A DNA stretch of 64,000 nucleotides from Castellaniella denitrificans. Its GTDB lineage: Bacteria; Pseudomonadota; Gammaproteobacteria; Burkholderiales; Burkholderiaceae_B. Location of the stretch: the NCBI RefSeq assembly GCF_042653765.1, contig NZ_JBHSEZ010000014.1, forward strand, positions 1 to 64,000, read 5' to 3'. Shown here piece after piece: positions 16,831-24,881 of the stretch (positions within the stretch are counted from its first letter, which is position 1; each line of letters starts with the position of its first letter). The position numbers were made by a program, and so were the translations under genes. Under the pieces are notes generated by a model. It searched no databases. It was not told where the DNA came from and was given only the letters and a program-made list of their open reading frames with translations.

Positions 16831-17379
16831 ATGAACCAGCGCCAAGCCATTCGCGTTCTCCGTGCCCTGGACGACACCGGCCGCTATGTATTCCGGCGCC
16901 AGCATCTGCGCGCCTGCTTCCACGAGGATTCGGAAAAGACCTTTGCCGCCGGGCTGGCCCGCCTGGTCGATACCAGCATCCTGACCCGCGCGGCCCGGGC
17001 CGTCTACGTTCATGACGCGGCAAAATCCCGCGACGGGTACACGATCGAACGCATCGCCATCGCCCTGCGTCCCGCCGAGCTCAGCTACATCAGCCTGGAA
17101 TCCGCCCTGGCGGAATACGGCGTCATCTCGCAGATCCCCATCGATCGCATCACCCTCATGACCACCGGACGCGAAGGTGAAATCCGGACCCCTTACGGCA
17201 CCATCGAGTTTGTGCACACCAAGCGCGATCCGGCCGATCTGCGCCAAGCGACGCTTTCTTCCGATCATCCCTTGCGCATGGCCAAGATCGACACGGCCAT
17301 CCGCGACTTGCGGCGTGTCGGCCGCAATCTGCATTTGATCGACCCAGAAGCCCTCCAGGAGGCCTTGGCCAAACCATGA
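16831..17379 (+). CDS. abiEi: AbiEi-family antitoxin of a type IV toxin-antitoxin system
   Basis: 182 residues. The N-terminal ~75 residues resemble the winged-helix DNA-binding part of AbiEi (LARLVDTSILTRAARAVYV). The remainder contains SYISLESALAEYGVISQ and ITLMTTGREGEIRTPYGTIEFVH, conserved in AbiEi/COG5340 antitoxins. It should repress its own operon and neutralise AbiEii without stable binding. Its stop overlaps the start of the toxin gene by 4 bases. Homologues can abort phage infection. Confidence 0.85.
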   Translation: MNQRQAIRVLRALDDTGRYVFRRQHLRACFHEDSEKTFAAGLARLVDTSILTRAARAVYVHDAAKSRDGYTIERIAIALRPAELSYISLESALAEYGVISQIPIDRITLMTTGREGEIRTPYGTIEFVHTKRDPADLRQATLSSDHPLRMAKIDTAIRDLRRVGRNLHLIDPEALQEALAKP

Positions 17380-18302
17380 AAGAAAACTTCGATCATCTGG
17401 TGGAACTGGCCATGCGGGACGCGGGGCGCGCCCATATGCGTCCCGTCATCGAAAAAGAACTGCTGCACTATGACATCCTGTTCGCCCTAAGCGAAGCCAA
17501 GCTGCTCGACACTTTGACGTTTCAAGGCGGGACTTCGCTGCGCCTATGCCATGGTGCTCCACGCTTCTCCGAAGACCTGGATTTCGCAGGCGGACCGGGG
17601 CTGGATACGCGCAAGCTGCAGGACATCAAACAATGCCTGGAAGACTACCTGGGAAGCCGCTATGGCCTGGATGTCCGGGTTCGTGCCCCGCAAATCCGGG
17701 GAATGGATGACGGGCCGGCAGAGCCCGGACACACGCAGATCGCAAAATGGCGGATCAGCATCCAGACCGCTCCCTCTCGCCCTAATCTTCCCAGGCAGCG
17801 CATCAAACTCGAAGTAGCCGATATCCCCGCCTACACGCGAGACATCAAAAGCCTGGCGCGCAATTACCCGTTCCTGCCCGATGGTTACGCGGATGTACTG
17901 CTGGGCGTTGAGTCTCTTGACGAAATCATGGCCGACAAATTGGTCTCCCTGCCAGCCTGTGTCCGCTACGTGCGGCACCGGGACATCTGGGACCTGCGCT
18001 GGCTCAAACAACAAGGCGCAAGCCCCGACGTTGCCCTGGTGGAGCGCAAGATCGAAGACTACGGCGAAGCCGACTACCTGGACAAGCTGCGGGCGATGAT
18101 CGACCGGCTCGGCGAAATCGTGCGTGGCACGCCATTCACACAAGAAATGTCGCGCTTCATCCCCCAGGACGTACAGGACAGGACGCTGCACCGGAACGGA
18201 TTTGGCACCTTCCTGACCAACGAAGTCCAAGGCCTGTTGCGAGTGGTGGAAAAGGCGCTGGACTCAGGCACCCGCGCCGACGATACCTCTTTTCCAATGT
18301 AG
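17376..18302 (+). CDS. abiEii: AbiEii-family nucleotidyltransferase toxin
   Basis: 308 residues of the DNA polymerase beta-like nucleotidyltransferase superfamily (PF08843). Key motifs: FQGGTSLRLCHG (nucleotide-binding GGTSL), FSEDLDF (catalytic Asp pair), IKLEVADI, and DKLVSLPA with RHRDIWDLRWL in the helical half. AbiEii-type toxins transfer nucleotides to tRNA acceptor ends or other RNA and are bacteriostatic. All catalytic positions appear intact, so this is probably active. It is coupled to abiEi by an ATGA overlap. Confidence 0.88.
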   Translation: MKENFDHLVELAMRDAGRAHMRPVIEKELLHYDILFALSEAKLLDTLTFQGGTSLRLCHGAPRFSEDLDFAGGPGLDTRKLQDIKQCLEDYLGSRYGLDVRVRAPQIRGMDDGPAEPGHTQIAKWRISIQTAPSRPNLPRQRIKLEVADIPAYTRDIKSLARNYPFLPDGYADVLLGVESLDEIMADKLVSLPACVRYVRHRDIWDLRWLKQQGASPDVALVERKIEDYGEADYLDKLRAMIDRLGEIVRGTPFTQEMSRFIPQDVQDRTLHRNGFGTFLTNEVQGLLRVVEKALDSGTRADDTSFPM

Positions 18303-18312
18303 AACATCCGGC

Positions 18313-18711
18313 ATGAAGCGCGCATCCGACCAGCCCGTCCCCTGCCCCTGCGGCCTTCCCGCAGCCTACGCCGATTGCTGCGGCCGTTGGCACCATGGTT
18401 CCTTGCACCTGCAAGCGCCCGACGCCCAGGCCCTGATGCGCTCGCGCTACAGCGCCTACGTGCTGGACGAACTGGACTACCTGCTGCGGACCTGGCACCC
18501 CGACACCCGGCCGGCCGCGCTGGAACCCAACGAGCCCGGCACCCGCTGGCTGGGACTGGACGTGCGCCGCCACGTCCGGGTGGACGCCGACCACGAGGTC
18601 GTGGAATTCGTCGCGCGGGTGCGCGTCCACAGCCGCGCCACCCGCATCCATGAAACCAGCCGGTTCACGCGGGTGGACGGGATGTGGGTGTATGTGGACG
18701 GGGCCGCTTGA
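18313..18711 (+). CDS. ychJ: YchJ-family protein (UPF0225) with zinc-chelating motif
   Basis: 132 residues. An N-terminal SEC-C-like cluster, PCPCGLPAAYADCCG, supplies metal-binding cysteines, followed by LMRSRYSAYVLDELDYLLRTWHP, the conserved YchJ core of NTF2-like fold. Function unknown; family members are small cytosolic proteins. It begins 10 bases after the abiEii stop but is a widespread housekeeping-type gene, so it probably predates the toxin-antitoxin insertion. Confidence 0.88.
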   Translation: MKRASDQPVPCPCGLPAAYADCCGRWHHGSLHLQAPDAQALMRSRYSAYVLDELDYLLRTWHPDTRPAALEPNEPGTRWLGLDVRRHVRVDADHEVVEFVARVRVHSRATRIHETSRFTRVDGMWVYVDGAA

Positions 18712-18778
18712 GTACACTTGAGTGATCGTCCCGGTCCGACCGCCCCGGCTGTCCTTCTTCGAACCCCACCCCCGTGCC

Positions 18779-19423
18779 ATGATGCTGATCTACGATGCCC
18801 AGAGCCCCGCGCCGCGCTGCCTGCGGATGTTCCTGCTCGAAAAACAACTGCGGCTGCCCGCCACGACCATCGACGTGATGACGGGGGAAAACCGCCAGCC
18901 GCCCTATCTCGCCATCAATCCGGCGGGCCAGACGCCGGCCCTGCGCCTGGACGACGGCACCACCCTGGCCGAGGCGGTCGCCATCGCGGAATACCTGGAA
19001 GAACGCCATCCCGAACCCGCGCTGATCGGCCGCACGCCCGAACAGCGCGCGCAGACCCGGCAATGGTGGCGCCGGGTCGAGCTCAACATCACGGAATTCA
19101 TCCACAACGCCTACCACTACGCCGAGGGGCTGGCCCGCTTCGAGCCCCGCATCCCGGTCGCCCCCGAGGCGGCCGACGGCCTGAAGCGGGTGGCCCGGGA
19201 CCGCCTGCAATGGCTCGACGGCCTGTTCGGCCCCGGCCCCTACCTGTGCGGCGAGCGCTTCACCGCCGCCGACATCTGGCTGTATGTCTGGCTGGATTTC
19301 GGCGAATCCGTCAACCAGCCCTTCGACCACGGCCTGCCGCGCATCGGCCCGTGGTTCGAGCGCGTGACGGCGCGGCCCAGCGCGGCGCTCAGCCGAGCCT
19401 TGCTGCCCTCCTCGCGGGCCTGA
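18779..19423 (+). CDS. Glutathione S-transferase family protein
   Basis: 214 residues. A thioredoxin-fold N-terminal domain includes PAPRCLRMFLLEK (catalytic Ser/Cys region near residue 10), NPAGQTPALRLDDG with the cis-Pro, and TLAEAVAIAEYLEE (glutathione gamma-Glu site). An alpha-helical C-terminal domain has PYLCGERFTAADIWLYVW. Likely detoxification. The start is set at the tandem ATG by family alignment. A degenerate duplicate of its last ~115 bases lies at 20958-21080. Confidence 0.88.
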   Translation: MMLIYDAQSPAPRCLRMFLLEKQLRLPATTIDVMTGENRQPPYLAINPAGQTPALRLDDGTTLAEAVAIAEYLEERHPEPALIGRTPEQRAQTRQWWRRVELNITEFIHNAYHYAEGLARFEPRIPVAPEAADGLKRVARDRLQWLDGLFGPGPYLCGERFTAADIWLYVWLDFGESVNQPFDHGLPRIGPWFERVTARPSAALSRALLPSSRA

Positions 19424-19569
19424 GCGGCCCCCGGCGGGGACGGCCGGCCGACACCCGCGCCCGCCGCGCGGAATGCGCGCAACGGCACCATCGATGCGCG
19501 TTTGCGCATCACCCGCGACAGCCCCCTTCCCTATACTGGACGCATCCATTTCGTTTCCGAGGCAACCTC

Positions 19570-20118
19570 ATGATGCGTACCCTCTTTTGCGCACTGGCGC
19601 TATGCGGCCTGGCGGCCACGTCCCAGGCCGCCGAATTCACACTGTCCAGTCCCGACATGCGGGACGGCCAGCCGCTGACCCAGGTCCAGGTCTACGACGG
19701 CTTTGGATGCCATGGCGAAAACCGTTCGCCCGCGCTGGCCTGGCACAACCCGCCGGCGGGGACGCAAAGTTTCGCCGTCACAGCCTACGATCCCGACGCG
19801 CCCAGCGGCAGCGGCTGGTGGCACTGGACCGTCTTCAACATCCCGGCGACCGTCCATGAACTGCCGGCGGGCATCGGCCCCGATGGCAAAGGCCTGCCGA
19901 CCGGCGCCATCCAGGGCCGCACGGACTTCGGCACCAGCGGCTTCGGCGGCGCCTGCCCGCCCGAAGGCGATGCGCCACACCGCTACCAATTCACCGTCTG
20001 GGCGCTGAAAACCGCGACACTGCCCCTGGATGCCCAAGCCAGCGGCGCGATGGTCGGTTTCATGCTGCGCGCCAACAGCATCGGCCAGGCCCGGCTGACT
20101 CCGGTCTTCGGCCGCTGA
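19570..20118 (+). CDS. Exported YbhB/YbcL-type PEBP (Raf kinase inhibitor-like) protein
   Basis: 182 residues with a short Sec signal peptide (MMRTLFCALALCGLAATSQAA). The mature protein has the phosphatidylethanolamine-binding fold: NRSPALAWHNPPAGTQSFAV, AYDPDAPSGSGWWHWTVFNIP (ligand-pocket DPDAP and WHW), and GFGGACPPEGDAPHRYQFTV. Periplasmic function in bacteria is unknown. Two adjacent ATGs could start it; the first is given. Upstream of and co-oriented with an AraC regulator gene. Confidence 0.88.
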   Translation: MMRTLFCALALCGLAATSQAAEFTLSSPDMRDGQPLTQVQVYDGFGCHGENRSPALAWHNPPAGTQSFAVTAYDPDAPSGSGWWHWTVFNIPATVHELPAGIGPDGKGLPTGAIQGRTDFGTSGFGGACPPEGDAPHRYQFTVWALKTATLPLDAQASGAMVGFMLRANSIGQARLTPVFGR

Positions 20119-20140
20119 CGCAAACATCGCCGCGCGGCCC

Positions 20141-20947
20141 ATGGAACCACCCCTCGCCCGCCAGCAACGCCGGATCCAGCCCGGCCATTTCCAGTGCCGG
20201 GCCCCGCAGCAATTGCGGCGGGTCCGGATCCCCCAGGCGAGTCTTTTCGACATCCGCCAGGGCGAAAAGCACGTCCACGCCGATGGCCGGCGGCTGCGCT
20301 GCACCGCCGGCCATTGGCTGCTGGTGGCGGCCGGCACGGAACTGGACATCGAGAACCACCCGATCGACGGCACGTATCTGGCTGAATCGATCGCCTTGCC
20401 TCCCGCATTGCTGGAGCGTTTCCGACGGCGCAATCCCGGACTGGGCGCCGGCCCCGGCGCCGCCCCGTGCGTGCTTGCCATCCAGCCCGGCCCCGATTCG
20501 CTGCGCGCCTGGCGCTATCTGCGGGAATGCATGACCGCTGACGCCCCCGGAGCTCTGCAATGGCAAGCCGCCGAAAGCCTGTTGCTGGCGCTGAACCTGC
20601 AGCAGGCCATCGGACCGCTGCTGCGGGATCGACACGACCCCTTGAGCGCCCGCATCGAACAGCACCTGTCGCTGCTGCCGCCCGAACGGCGCACGCTCGC
20701 GCAGCTATCGCGCGATTTCCATTGCAGCGCCGCGACGCTGCGCCGCAGGCTGGCGCGGGAACACACGGGATTCCGGGAATTGCTCGACAACATCCGGCTC
20801 GGACAGGCGCTGGACGCCCTGCAAAGCACGTCCCGCCCTATCGCCGACATCGCCGCCGACTGCGGATACGCCAGCCCATCGAGATTCGCCATCCGTTTCC
20901 GGCAGCGCTACGGGCTGAACCCGAGCACACTGCGGCAGACACGCTGA
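20141..20947 (+). CDS. AraC-family transcriptional regulator
   Basis: 268 residues. The C-terminal ~100 residues form the double helix-turn-helix: TLAQLSRDFHCSAATLRRRLAREHTGFRELL and PIADIAADCGYASPSRFAIRFRQRYGLNP. The N-terminal region is a cupin-like sensor of the ToxT/MarR-like AraC subgroup with no recognisable ligand motif. It starts 22 bases after the PEBP-family gene and may regulate it. Confidence 0.85.
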   Translation: MEPPLARQQRRIQPGHFQCRAPQQLRRVRIPQASLFDIRQGEKHVHADGRRLRCTAGHWLLVAAGTELDIENHPIDGTYLAESIALPPALLERFRRRNPGLGAGPGAAPCVLAIQPGPDSLRAWRYLRECMTADAPGALQWQAAESLLLALNLQQAIGPLLRDRHDPLSARIEQHLSLLPPERRTLAQLSRDFHCSAATLRRRLAREHTGFRELLDNIRLGQALDALQSTSRPIADIAADCGYASPSRFAIRFRQRYGLNPSTLRQTR

Positions 20948-20957
20948 AGTCCACCAT

Positions 20958-21080
20958 AGCGAACGAAGTCAACGGACTCCCCAACCACGGCCTGCCACGC
21001 ATCGGCCCGTGATCCGAGCGCGTGACAGCACGGCCCAACACGGCGCTCAGCCGCGCCTTGCCACCATCCCCGCGCAGAGG
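20958..21080 (+). pseudogene. Degenerate copy of the 3' end of the nearby GST gene
   Basis: This stretch aligns base for base, with about one indel and scattered substitutions, to ~19301-19423, the last ~40 codons of the GST gene: both contain ACCACGGCCTGCC, GCATCGGCCCGTG, GAGCGCGTGAC and ACGGCGCTCAGCCG-like runs. A Trp codon has become TGA and no open frame remains. It lies immediately after the AraC gene stop, so the intervening PEBP and araC genes are bracketed by direct repeats. Confidence 0.8.
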
Positions 21081-21179
21081 CGAGCCGGTGCTGCTTTCCC
21101 TAACGGACTTTTCCGCGCGCAGTACTCCAAATCAAGCCCCAACCTCGCCATACTGTCCAAAGCGGCAGATAGCCTCATG

Positions 21180-21208
21180 TTGATTCGTGTATCTATACGG
21201 GATACAAT
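21180..21208 (+). promoter_or_regulatory. higBA promoter with overlapping operator
   Basis: TTGATT (21180-21185) and TACAAT (21203-21208), spaced by 17 bases, form a promoter-like pair. Within it, GTATC-N7-GATAC (21189-21205) is an inverted repeat suited to the HigA dimer, implying autorepression. The -10 box ends only 5 bases before the higB ATG. Confidence 0.55.
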
Positions 21209-21213
21209 CCAAG

Positions 21214-21495
21214 ATGATCAAGAACTTCCGGCATAAAGGGATTCAGCTGTTTTTTGAAACCGGTTCAAGGGCGAAGATCCAGGCGGCTCATGCCCCGCGG
21301 CTCAAACGCCAGCTCCTGGCGCTGAACCGTGCGGCAAAACCTGAAGACATGGACGTCCCCGGATGGCGACTGCATCCCCTGAAAGGACTGGAACTCCGAG
21401 GACATTGGTCAATCCGGGTCAGCGGCAACTGGCGGCTGACCTTCATGTTCGATGGCCGGGACGCAATTCTCGTCGATTATCAGGACTATCACTGA
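21214..21495 (+). CDS. higB: HigB-type mRNA interferase toxin
   Basis: 93 residues of the RelE/HigB superfamily. MIKNFRHKGIQLFFETGS and GWRLHPLKGLELRGHWSI with VSGNWRLTFMFDG and VDYQDYH match the ribosome-dependent mRNA-cleaving HigB toxins; basic and aromatic residues at the end are the usual active-site elements. The start at MIKNF fits the family. The higA gene follows after 10 bases, the toxin-first order typical of hig. Confidence 0.9.
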   Translation: MIKNFRHKGIQLFFETGSRAKIQAAHAPRLKRQLLALNRAAKPEDMDVPGWRLHPLKGLELRGHWSIRVSGNWRLTFMFDGRDAILVDYQDYH

Positions 21496-21505
21496 GAGAG
21501 CCACC

Positions 21506-21805
21506 ATGCAGTTGCATACTCCCCCTCATCCGGGCAGCATCCTGAAGGAAGACGTCCTGCCCGAACTCGACCTGACGGTCACGCAAGCCGCCGCACAGCT
21601 CGGCGTCTCGCGCGTGCAGTTTTCCCGCTTCATCAACGGCCGATCGGGCGTCACGCCGGAACTGGCGCTGCGCCTGTCCAGATGGATTCCCGCACCCAGC
21701 GCCATCATGTGGCTGCAGATGCAAGCCGATTACGACTTGTGGCAGGCCGAGCATTCCGGCCGTGAATTCCAGGTCACACCGGCGCCCTACGCCGGGCCGG
21801 GGTGA
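21506..21805 (+). CDS. higA: HigA-type antitoxin (XRE helix-turn-helix)
   Basis: 99 residues. HPGSILKEDVLPELDLTVTQAA opens the HigA-type HTH, with LGVSRVQFSRFINGRSGVTPELALRL as recognition region; WLQMQADYDLWQAE is the usual tail. It binds HigB and represses the operon. The start ATG follows AGAGAG. Complete and intact, 10 bases after higB. Confidence 0.9.
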   Translation: MQLHTPPHPGSILKEDVLPELDLTVTQAAAQLGVSRVQFSRFINGRSGVTPELALRLSRWIPAPSAIMWLQMQADYDLWQAEHSGREFQVTPAPYAGPG

Positions 21806-21844
21806 ACGAATTTCTCCAAACCCCGACCCGCGCCCCTCCCCCGC

Positions 21845-22945
21845 TCAGAACGGCTTGATGGCGATCTTCAGCACACCGTCGCGCTGGTGGGCGAACAGAT
21901 CGTAGGCCGCGACGATGTCATCCAGCTTGTAGTGGTGGGTGACCAGCACGCCAAGATCCAGGCGTTCGGCGGCGATCACGTTCATCAGGCGGCGCATGCG
22001 CTCCTTGCCGCCCGGGCACAAAGCGGTGTTGATACGATGGTCGCCCAGGCCGGCGGCGAAGGCGTCGAGCGGAATCTTCAGGTCCTGCGAATACACGCCC
22101 AGGCTGGAAAGCGTGCCGCCGGGCTTGAGGCAGCGCAGGGCCTGCTCGAACGTGGTCTGCGTGCCGAGCGCCTCGATGGCGGCATCGGCACCGCGCCCGC
22201 CAGTGAGCCGCATCACCTCGGCGACCACGTCACAGGTATTGAAATCGAGGGTCACATCGGCGCCCAGCTTTCGAGAAATCCCCAGGCGGTGCTCGTTGCC
22301 GTCCACCGCGATGATGGTCGTCGCGCCCAGCAGGCGCGCGCCGGCAGTGGCGCACAGGCCGATGGGGCCCTGCGCGAAGACGACCACCGTGTCGCCCAGG
22401 CGGATGTTCGCGTTTTCCGCCCCCTTGAAGCCGGTGGACATGATGTCCGGGCACATCAGCACCTGCTCGTCGGTCAGCCCGTCCGGAATCGGCGCGAGAT
22501 TGGCCTGCGCATCCGGCACCAGCACGTATTCGGCCTGGGTGCCGTCGATCAGGTTGCCGAAACGCCAACCCGCGGTCGCCTTGTAGCCATGGCAGCCGCA
22601 ACGCCCGGAGGGGATCAGGTAACTGCCGTCCTGCGACGGCACGCCGTCCTGGGCGGCATAGGAGCCGAAGTTCGGGCAGATCGCCCCGGCGATCACGCGC
22701 TGCCCTTCCTTGTAGCCGGTGACCGCGCTGCCCAGCTTTTCGATGACTCCCACGGGCTCGTGGCCGACCGTGAGGCCCTTGGCGACCGGATATTCGCCCT
22801 TGAGGATGTGGATGTCGGTGCCGCAGATCGTGGTGGTGGTGATGCGGATCAGCGCATCGTTGGGGCCGACGTCCGGGATGGGCTTGTCGGTCAGCTCGAT
22901 CCGGTCGGGTTCGACGAACACGGCGGCTTTCATTGTGGCGGCCAT
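21845..22945 (-). CDS. Zinc-dependent medium-chain secondary alcohol dehydrogenase
   Basis: 366 residues. Catalytic zinc ligands are consistent with C41 (ICGTDIH), H62-E63 (GHEPVG) and the D of CPDIMSTG (~residue 154), as in Thermoanaerobacter/Clostridium secondary ADHs. The four-Cys structural zinc lobe is lost and replaced by SGRCGCHGYKATAGW-like sequence. The Rossmann motif is AQGPIG, and no clear NADP-specific motif was identified. It oxidises/reduces secondary alcohols and ketones. AAGGAG lies six bases before the chosen ATG. Stand-alone gene. Confidence 0.88.
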   Translation of the reverse strand: MAATMKAAVFVEPDRIELTDKPIPDVGPNDALIRITTTTICGTDIHILKGEYPVAKGLTVGHEPVGVIEKLGSAVTGYKEGQRVIAGAICPNFGSYAAQDGVPSQDGSYLIPSGRCGCHGYKATAGWRFGNLIDGTQAEYVLVPDAQANLAPIPDGLTDEQVLMCPDIMSTGFKGAENANIRLGDTVVVFAQGPIGLCATAGARLLGATTIIAVDGNEHRLGISRKLGADVTLDFNTCDVVAEVMRLTGGRGADAAIEALGTQTTFEQALRCLKPGGTLSSLGVYSQDLKIPLDAFAAGLGDHRINTALCPGGKERMRRLMNVIAAERLDLGVLVTHHYKLDDIVAAYDLFAHQRDGVLKIAIKPF

Positions 22946-23151
22946 GGGGTTCTCCTTCGATGAGGTCGGCGGGCTCGTGGCCTGCCCGCCTGCAGGCGAT
23001 GCCTTCATCGTATCGGCTTGCCCCGGCCCGGCGCTTGCGCCAGGTCATGGAAACCCATGCTGCAGATTCTTCTATGTGCGCGCTGCGGATTGATTCAATT
23101 TTTATAGAACTTAAAAAATTTCTACTTATTTGGCTTCATAAAAGAAAAAAT

Positions 23152-24663
23152 CTACACCTGGTGATCGATGTATTTGGCGAAATGACGAGCAACGACCTCT
23201 TCGATACGCGCCACCTGCTCATCGGTGAGTTCCTCGACAAAGTTTCGTTTGCGTCGGGACAAAGCACCGTGGCCTTGCACGATGATGTCGATGAGCGAGT
23301 TCAATTTCGATTGGCGCATGTCCAGCCAGGTCTCGAGTTCGCGCACTGTCCGATCATGGCTGCGCAGATACTCCACTTCCGCTGCCAGATCTTCCTCGAC
23401 ACACAGCTTGCAGCACTGGAGCATGAACTCGCACATCTCGGTGGCATCAAAATAAGCATAGAGCCACAGGGGTTGCGGAGACATCACCCGGATGGTGGCG
23501 CTGTCGCCGTCCAACTGATAGTCCAATAGTTCAGTGCGAGGCTTCGAATAGGACTTCAGCAACGACGAATAGTGGTCCAGCCGCTTCAGCATGCGTGCCG
23601 AAATGGGCAGCACCACACCCGCCGGCGTGAAGCCCGACTGGCGCAAGACATGGTGCAGCAGAAAGCGATGCAACCGCCCGTTTCCATCGAAGAACGGATG
23701 CACGAAGACCAGGCCGAAGGCCGCGCAGGTCGCAGCCACCATTGGGTCGAGCATGCCTTCCGCCGCATACGCCGCCACCCGGCCGACGGCTTCCATCATC
23801 GGCCTCACTTGCTCGACGGGAGGGGGAATGAAATCGGCCATATTGCGCAAACGGCCCGGGCGCGACAGCCAGTTCTGCGCCGTCCGATAACTGGATTCGG
23901 CGCTCAGCGGCGTCACGATGAGATTCTGCCACTCGCAGAGTTTCTCTTCATCGAACACGCCAGACTCACCAGCCATTTCAAGCAAGTGCCGGAACTTGGC
24001 GGCGCGCGAACTGTCGGGCACCTCGTCTTCGATGCCATAGGTCGAGCGGGTCTCGGAAAGGTACAAATAGTCCACTGCCCGGCTGAGCATCTCGGGTTCG
24101 ATGGCATCCATCGCCCTTGCAACCTTGGCGCGCAGATCTTCGGCCAGCAGCCCACGCAACGTCTCGGTCTTTCGCACCAGCGGACTGAACGCCCGGCTGC
24201 CGAGCAGGTTGTTGACCACCGCGAACTGCGGGCTGGACATTTCCGGGCCCACCAAGTAGTCATCGGCGTTCAGCAAGCGCACGCGCGGGGATCCGGCCGG
24301 CGCCCGGTACTCGAAGTCCGCGCCGGCCAGCCAGTGCGCCAAGTACCCCGCCCGGCGGGCATAGCCTGACGTCGGCCGGCTGTTCAGCCATTCCTGGATG
24401 TCCGCAAGAACCGGACGATGCTCGAAAAGCGCGCCCAGCACGGTCAGGTTCAGGTGCTCGCGCTTGAGCGCGAAGGTGAGCTGCTCCACCGTCGACGGCT
24501 CGGCCGAGACCCGGCCGCGCGGCAGCTCGATCCGTTCAGTCCCGTCAGGAGCCTGCGTGCGGGACTCAGCCGCTCGCGCCCCCAGCCAGAAGGTCTGGCG
24601 CAGCGGCGGCACCGCCAAGTTGAAGCGGGTCACGAGTGCGTTGTAGCCGAGCGCAATAGCCAT
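23152..24663 (-). CDS. Fic-domain AMP-transferase (class II-like)
   Basis: 503 residues. The Fic core HPFFDGNGRLHR starts at catalytic H322, and all motif residues are present, so AMPylation activity is likely. About 110 residues before it lies STYGIED (T208...E212-D213), in the position of the (S/T)xxxE(G/N) autoinhibitory helix but with Asp replacing Gly/Asn. N-terminal half includes ARRAGYLAHWLAG (DUF-type helical cap) and a C-terminal helical extension ~390-503. The flanks are AT-rich (24664-24730, 23090-23150), unlike the GC-rich coding part, suggesting an acquired cassette. Paralogous to the Fic gene at 61135. Confidence 0.88.
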   Translation of the reverse strand: MAIALGYNALVTRFNLAVPPLRQTFWLGARAAESRTQAPDGTERIELPRGRVSAEPSTVEQLTFALKREHLNLTVLGALFEHRPVLADIQEWLNSRPTSGYARRAGYLAHWLAGADFEYRAPAGSPRVRLLNADDYLVGPEMSSPQFAVVNNLLGSRAFSPLVRKTETLRGLLAEDLRAKVARAMDAIEPEMLSRAVDYLYLSETRSTYGIEDEVPDSSRAAKFRHLLEMAGESGVFDEEKLCEWQNLIVTPLSAESSYRTAQNWLSRPGRLRNMADFIPPPVEQVRPMMEAVGRVAAYAAEGMLDPMVAATCAAFGLVFVHPFFDGNGRLHRFLLHHVLRQSGFTPAGVVLPISARMLKRLDHYSSLLKSYSKPRTELLDYQLDGDSATIRVMSPQPLWLYAYFDATEMCEFMLQCCKLCVEEDLAAEVEYLRSHDRTVRELETWLDMRQSKLNSLIDIIVQGHGALSRRKRNFVEELTDEQVARIEEVVARHFAKYIDHQV

Positions 24664-24750
24664 CCAAGAAAATCTCTATGGAATTTATATTTTTTCTATA
24701 TTAGATATTATTTTCCAGGAAATATCTATATTGACCCGCGCCGCCAGCGA

Positions 24751-24881
24751 TCAGTCACGAAAAACATCATTCAATGTCGCGGCATCCAGGATGTTCGAGG
24801 CATGGATCAGCAGCCAGGCCTCGGTGCCGGCGCGCAGGCGCACCTGCACCAGTTTATCGATGAAGCGGCGGCCTTTCTTGC
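24751..24881 (-). pseudogene. 3' remnant of an Rpn/DUF4351-like nuclease gene
   Basis: Read on the minus strand, ~43 codons up to the TGA at 24751 give LRAGTEAWLLIHASNILDAA followed by TLNDVFRD. This parallels the end of the intact Rpn-like protein encoded at 26050-27051 (IRAAGTEELETWSLNVLDAA then SLEEVFKD). The rest of the gene is missing; the relic overlaps the 3' end of the glycosyltransferase gene in another frame. Confidence 0.75.
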
